From assembly GCA_959604115.1 (NCBI GenBank), contig CAUHBW010000122.1, positions 1 through 9,524 of the forward strand: a stretch of 9,524 bases of DNA. The letters run 5' to 3'. The DNA is from an uncultured Bilophila sp. (GTDB taxonomy: Bacteria > Desulfobacterota > Desulfovibrionia > Desulfovibrionales > Desulfovibrionaceae). Within the stretch, counting starts at the first letter, position 1. Each line of letters begins with the position of its first letter. The notes below the pieces were generated by a model. That model saw only the letters and a list, made by a program, of their open reading frames with translations. It was not told the DNA's origin and ran no database searches. This document shows positions 6,983 through 9,524 of the stretch, piece after piece. A program made the position numbers and the translations under genes.

Positions 6983-7366
6983 TCAGTCTTCCTTTTTTCT
7001 GACGGACACCCGGCTGACGACCCGCGCGTAATACGGGCTCTTGTCGCCGAGGATGGGCGCGTTGGGGCGTCTGGCCTTGATGCGGGCGAGAACCACGTCG
7101 AGCTTCTTCATCTGCCTGACCTTCTCCTGTTCGTCCTCGCAGGATTCCAACGCCTCCACAATCGACTGCGCCTCCTTCCGGTCAAGCACCTCTTCGGGCA
7201 CGTAGCCCGCGTTTTTCAACAGCTTGTAGGCCATACGCAGGTCTTCGGGAATATGCGAATCGTCTTCCAGTTCCAGCGGCTTGCCCGCGCCCGGCAGGCG
7301 GTCGAACTCGCCCCGTTCGCAGGCTTCGCGGATGCGCTGTTCCGCAATGAGGCTGATGGCGTCCAT
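6983..7366 (-). CDS. DUF1992 family protein (YhdN / DnaJ-homologue subfamily C member 28-like)
   Basis: This 127-aa soluble protein closely follows the E. coli YhdN pattern: an N-terminal amphipathic helix (AEQRIREACERGEFDRLPGA), the block GKPLELEDDSHIPEDLRMAY (29-48) and LLKNAGYVPEEV, then a basic helical tail ending RVSVRKKED. YhdN is of similar length, and in larger proteins the same domain occurs with a J-domain; its molecular role is not known. The open frame extends 72 codons upstream, but the ATG at 7366 is preferred. The family homology begins there, and GAGGAG (7371-7376) lies 4 nt upstream. No signal peptide or membrane segment is seen. It is divergent from the HMGL-Cache gene with 268 bp between starts and appears to be a single-gene unit. 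Family assignment is firm; function is unknown. Confidence 0.9.
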   Translation of the reverse strand: MDAISLIAEQRIREACERGEFDRLPGAGKPLELEDDSHIPEDLRMAYKLLKNAGYVPEEVLDRKEAQSIVEALESCEDEQEKVRQMKKLDVVLARIKARRPNAPILGDKSPYYARVVSRVSVRKKED

Positions 7367-7634
7367 GTGGCTCCTCGGCAACGTCGTTTCCGGCGACGAT
7401 ACCCGCCCTTCCCCGCAGGCGCAAGAACGGACGGTCCCCGTCGACATTTTGTACTCTTTTTCCCATGCTTCCGCCTTTTTGCCCCGCCAAAATCCCTCTT
7501 CCGGTTCCCGCGAAAATATTGTACACTGCCTAATTGGAGAAGAAGGCTTTCGCCGGAAGCCCCGCTCCATCCCGCCGCACAACAGCGCTTCCGTCCCTAT
7601 ACGGAGATCACCTTATCTCAGGAGGTTCCGCACA
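7367..7634. promoter_or_regulatory. Divergent intergenic region between the DUF1992 and HMGL-Cache genes
   Basis: These 268 bp must hold promoters for both flanking genes. The one AT-rich patch is 7512-7536. It contains TACACT (7522-7527, plus strand) and TACAAT (7518-7523, minus strand), both plausible -10 elements, though neither has a convincing -35. The plus-strand leader would then be about 100 nt and contains a hairpin: GGCTTTC (7545-7551) pairs with GGAAGCC (7555-7561) with one G-U pair and a 3-nt loop. A short 5-bp inverted repeat, GAGAT/ATCTC (7604-7619), sits just before the strong ribosome-binding site AGGAGG (7620-7625). No known riboswitch or T-box is recognisable. Confidence 0.35.
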
Positions 7635-9464
7635 ATGAGCTTACTGTATCAAAAACACGCTTCCCGCCCCCTGACGCTGGACAACCGCGCCGAACCCGAA
7701 CTCTACCGCGACGTCTTCCCATACAGCAACATCAGCCGCATCGAATTCGACGATACGTTTCTCATTCCCCGTCCGGCTGATCCGATGTTCATCACGGACA
7801 CCACCTTCCGCGACGGCCAGCAGGCCCGCCCGCCGTATACGGTCAAGCAGATCGCCCGCATCTACGATCTGCTGCACAAGCTCGGCGGCAAGACCGGACT
7901 CATTCAGGCTTCCGAATTTTTCATGTATTCCGCCAAGGACCGCAAGGCCATTGAGGTCTGCCGCTCCCGAGGCTATCGCTTCCCCCGGATCACCGGCTGG
8001 ATCCGCGCCAACATGGACGATCTCAAGATCGCCCACGACATGGAATTCGACGAAGTGGGCATGCTCACCAGCATGTCCGACTACCATATCTTCCTGAAGC
8101 TCGGCAAAACCCGCGAGCAGGCCATGAACGACTATCTCAAGGTCGTCACCAAGGCCCTCGAATGGGGCATCGTGCCGCGCTGCCACTTCGAGGACGTGAC
8201 CCGCGCCGACATCTACGGCTTCTGCCTGCCCTTCGCGCGCAAGCTCATGGAGCTTTCCCGCGAAGCCTCCATGCCGATCAAGATTCGTCTCTGCGACACG
8301 ATGGGCTACGGCGTGCCCTACCCCGGCGCGGCGCTCCCGCGTTCGGTGCAGCGCATCGTCCGGGCGTTCACCGACGAGGCGGGCGTCCCCGGCGCATGGC
8401 TGGAATGGCACGGGCACAACGACTTCCACAAGGTGCTGGTCAACGGCGTGACCGCGTGGCTCTACGGCTGCGGCGGCGTCAACGGAACGCTCCTCGGCTT
8501 CGGCGAGCGTACCGGCAACGCGCCTCTGGAAGCGCTGGTCATCGACTACATCTCCCTCACCGGCAACGACGAGGCCGCCGATCCCACGGTGATCACGGAA
8601 ATCGCCCAGTATTTCGAGAAGGAACTCGACTACCGCATCCCGGACAATTATCCCTTTGCGGGCAAGGACTTCAACGCCACCAGCGCGGGCATCCACGTGG
8701 ACGGTCTGGCGAAGAACGAAGAGATTTACAACATTTTCGACACGACCAAGATCCTCAACCGTTCCGTGCCGATCATCATCAACGACAAGGCCGGACGCGC
8801 GGGCGTGGCCTACTGGATCAACCAGCAGTTCAACCTTCCGGCGGAACGTCAGGTTTCCAAGAAGCATCCCGCCGTGGGCCAGATCCACGCCAAGATCATG
8901 GCCGCCTACGAGGAAGGCCGCAACACCTCCTTCTCCAACAAAGAAATCAAGAACCTCGTGCGCCGCTTCATGCCCGAACTGTTCGACAGCGAGTTCGACC
9001 AGATGAAGCGCATCGCCGGGGAACTGGCCGCCAACCTCGTGGAGCGGCTGGCGCGCGACTGCCAGAAGGCCGAAAGCGCCGAGGCGCTTACCGCGCTGCT
9101 TGAAACCTTCGTGCACGAGTATTCGTTCATCCAGTACGTCTACGTCACCGATGTGCAGGGCCATTCCACGGCCATCGCCATCAGCGATCCCGGCGACAAG
9201 AAGGGCTACAAGGCGTTCCCGCTCGGGTTCGACTATTCGAACCGCGAATGGTTCCTCCAGCCCATGCGCACGGGCAAGCTGCACATCATGAACGTGCATC
9301 AGTCTCAGGTCACCGGCCAGCTCATCATCACCGTTTCCACGGTGATCACCGACGCCAACGACGAGATCACCGGCGTTCTCGGGGCCGACATCCAGCTTGA
9401 GGAGATCATCCGCCGCGCCGAGTCCCTCGAAGCGGAAGCCCACCCCGTCAGCGAAGAAGAATAG
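7635..9464 (+). CDS. HMGL/LeuA-type acyl-CoA condensing enzyme fused to a C-terminal Cache-like sensor domain; possible Re-citrate synthase
   Basis: This 609-aa protein has two parts. Residues about 50-310 form an HMGL-like TIM barrel of the isopropylmalate/homocitrate synthase superfamily. TDTTFRDGQQ (54-63) gives catalytic R59 and metal ligand D60, HGHND (259-263) gives metal ligands H259 and H261, and GFGERTGN (288-295) gives the fourth ligand N295; CDTMGYGVPYPG (220-231) lies in the barrel. Residues about 340-455 match the post-barrel subdomain, including AGIHVDG (351-357). Such enzymes condense an acyl-CoA, usually acetyl-CoA, with a 2-oxo acid. After a helical linker, residues about 480-595 resemble a Cache/PDC domain: FDYSNREWF (532-540), TGQLIITVSTVITD (560-573), GVLGADIQL (580-588). 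No signal peptide or membrane helix is visible, so the sensor domain should be cytoplasmic. The start has AGGAGG 9 nt upstream; upstream in-frame ATGs are disregarded. No leucine or lysine pathway genes are adjacent. Desulfovibrio is known to use a Re-type citrate synthase of this superfamily, so that is my leading guess; isopropylmalate, citramalate or homocitrate synthase remain possible. Confidence 0.85.
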   Translation: MSLLYQKHASRPLTLDNRAEPELYRDVFPYSNISRIEFDDTFLIPRPADPMFITDTTFRDGQQARPPYTVKQIARIYDLLHKLGGKTGLIQASEFFMYSAKDRKAIEVCRSRGYRFPRITGWIRANMDDLKIAHDMEFDEVGMLTSMSDYHIFLKLGKTREQAMNDYLKVVTKALEWGIVPRCHFEDVTRADIYGFCLPFARKLMELSREASMPIKIRLCDTMGYGVPYPGAALPRSVQRIVRAFTDEAGVPGAWLEWHGHNDFHKVLVNGVTAWLYGCGGVNGTLLGFGERTGNAPLEALVIDYISLTGNDEAADPTVITEIAQYFEKELDYRIPDNYPFAGKDFNATSAGIHVDGLAKNEEIYNIFDTTKILNRSVPIIINDKAGRAGVAYWINQQFNLPAERQVSKKHPAVGQIHAKIMAAYEEGRNTSFSNKEIKNLVRRFMPELFDSEFDQMKRIAGELAANLVERLARDCQKAESAEALTALLETFVHEYSFIQYVYVTDVQGHSTAIAISDPGDKKGYKAFPLGFDYSNREWFLQPMRTGKLHIMNVHQSQVTGQLIITVSTVITDANDEITGVLGADIQLEEIIRRAESLEAEAHPVSEEE

Positions 9465-9480
9465 AGACATGAAAATTGGG

Positions 9481-9524
9481 GAGGGGGAAGGGAACCTTTC
9501 TGGAGAAAGGTTCCCTTCCCCCTC
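9481..9524. terminator. Perfect 20-bp inverted repeat with 4-nt loop, terminator-like repeat
   Basis: The arm at 9481-9500 (GAGGGGGAAGGGAACCTTTC) is exactly complementary to 9505-9524 around the loop TGGA. It starts 16 nt after the HMGL-Cache stop codon, so it should end that transcript; the plus-strand T-tract would lie beyond the window. On the minus strand the hairpin is followed by CCCAATTTTC (9480-9471), so it may also stop leftward transcripts. One arm with its flank recurs at 1-28. The structure is certain; bidirectional termination is inference. Confidence 0.8.

Noticed and set aside
6501..7031. Possible small gene across the TetR-DUF1992 intergenic region
   Set aside because: It overlaps the TetR-type gene out of frame and the DUF1992 gene antisense, lacks a ribosome-binding site, and has a compositionally random translation.
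7367..7582. N-terminal extension of the DUF1992 protein by 72 residues
   Set aside because: Family homology and a good ribosome-binding site both place the start at 7366; the extension has no domain and covers the expected promoter region.
7641..9470. 609-codon minus-strand frame opposite the HMGL-Cache gene
   Set aside because: Antisense shadow with Val/His/Gly/Asp-rich sequence; the plus-strand product has complete catalytic motifs.

Overview
The window looks like a chromosomal segment of a GC-rich, Gram-negative anaerobe. An affiliation with the Desulfovibrionaceae (Desulfovibrio/Bilophila-like) is my inference. It rests on overall composition, on a condensing enzyme of a type familiar from strict anaerobes, and on the G/A-rich hairpin repeats at the edges. 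No 16S or other marker gene is present.

Left two thirds (30-6633): a complete tripartite RND multidrug-efflux locus. Three genes run leftward as one compact operon in the order periplasmic adaptor (MFP, 4628-5821), inner-membrane HAE1-type RND pump (1448-4618) and outer-membrane NodT/OprM-type factor (30-1451). The first two are separated by 9 nt and the last two overlap by an ATGA. A TetR/AcrR-type regulator (5989-6633) is divergent from them across a 167-bp AT-richer intergenic region. That region holds a 20-bp near-perfect palindrome lying over the regulator's predicted -10, plus a pair of 8-bp direct repeats. The expected arrangement is a self-regulated repressor controlling a pump that spans both membranes; the pump's substrates cannot be read from the sequence.

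Middle (6634-6982): about 350 bp with no convincing gene, between the convergent ends of the TetR gene and the DUF1992 gene. It contains one clear 9-bp stem-loop.

Right third (6983-9524): a small DUF1992/YhdN-like gene on the minus strand (6983-7366) is divergent from a 609-aa enzyme on the plus strand (7635-9464). The enzyme joins an HMGL/LeuA/homocitrate-synthase-type TIM barrel to a C-terminal Cache (PDC)-like sensor domain, with no signal peptide or membrane segment. Re-citrate synthase is my leading but unproven guess for its activity. This fusion is the most interesting item in the window. A perfect 20-bp inverted repeat with a 4-nt loop follows it and ends at the window edge; half of a closely related repeat forms the left edge, so the whole block is bracketed by two members of one terminator-like repeat family.

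The efflux locus and DUF1992 look ordinary. I see no mobile element, CRISPR array, tRNA, rRNA or phage gene.
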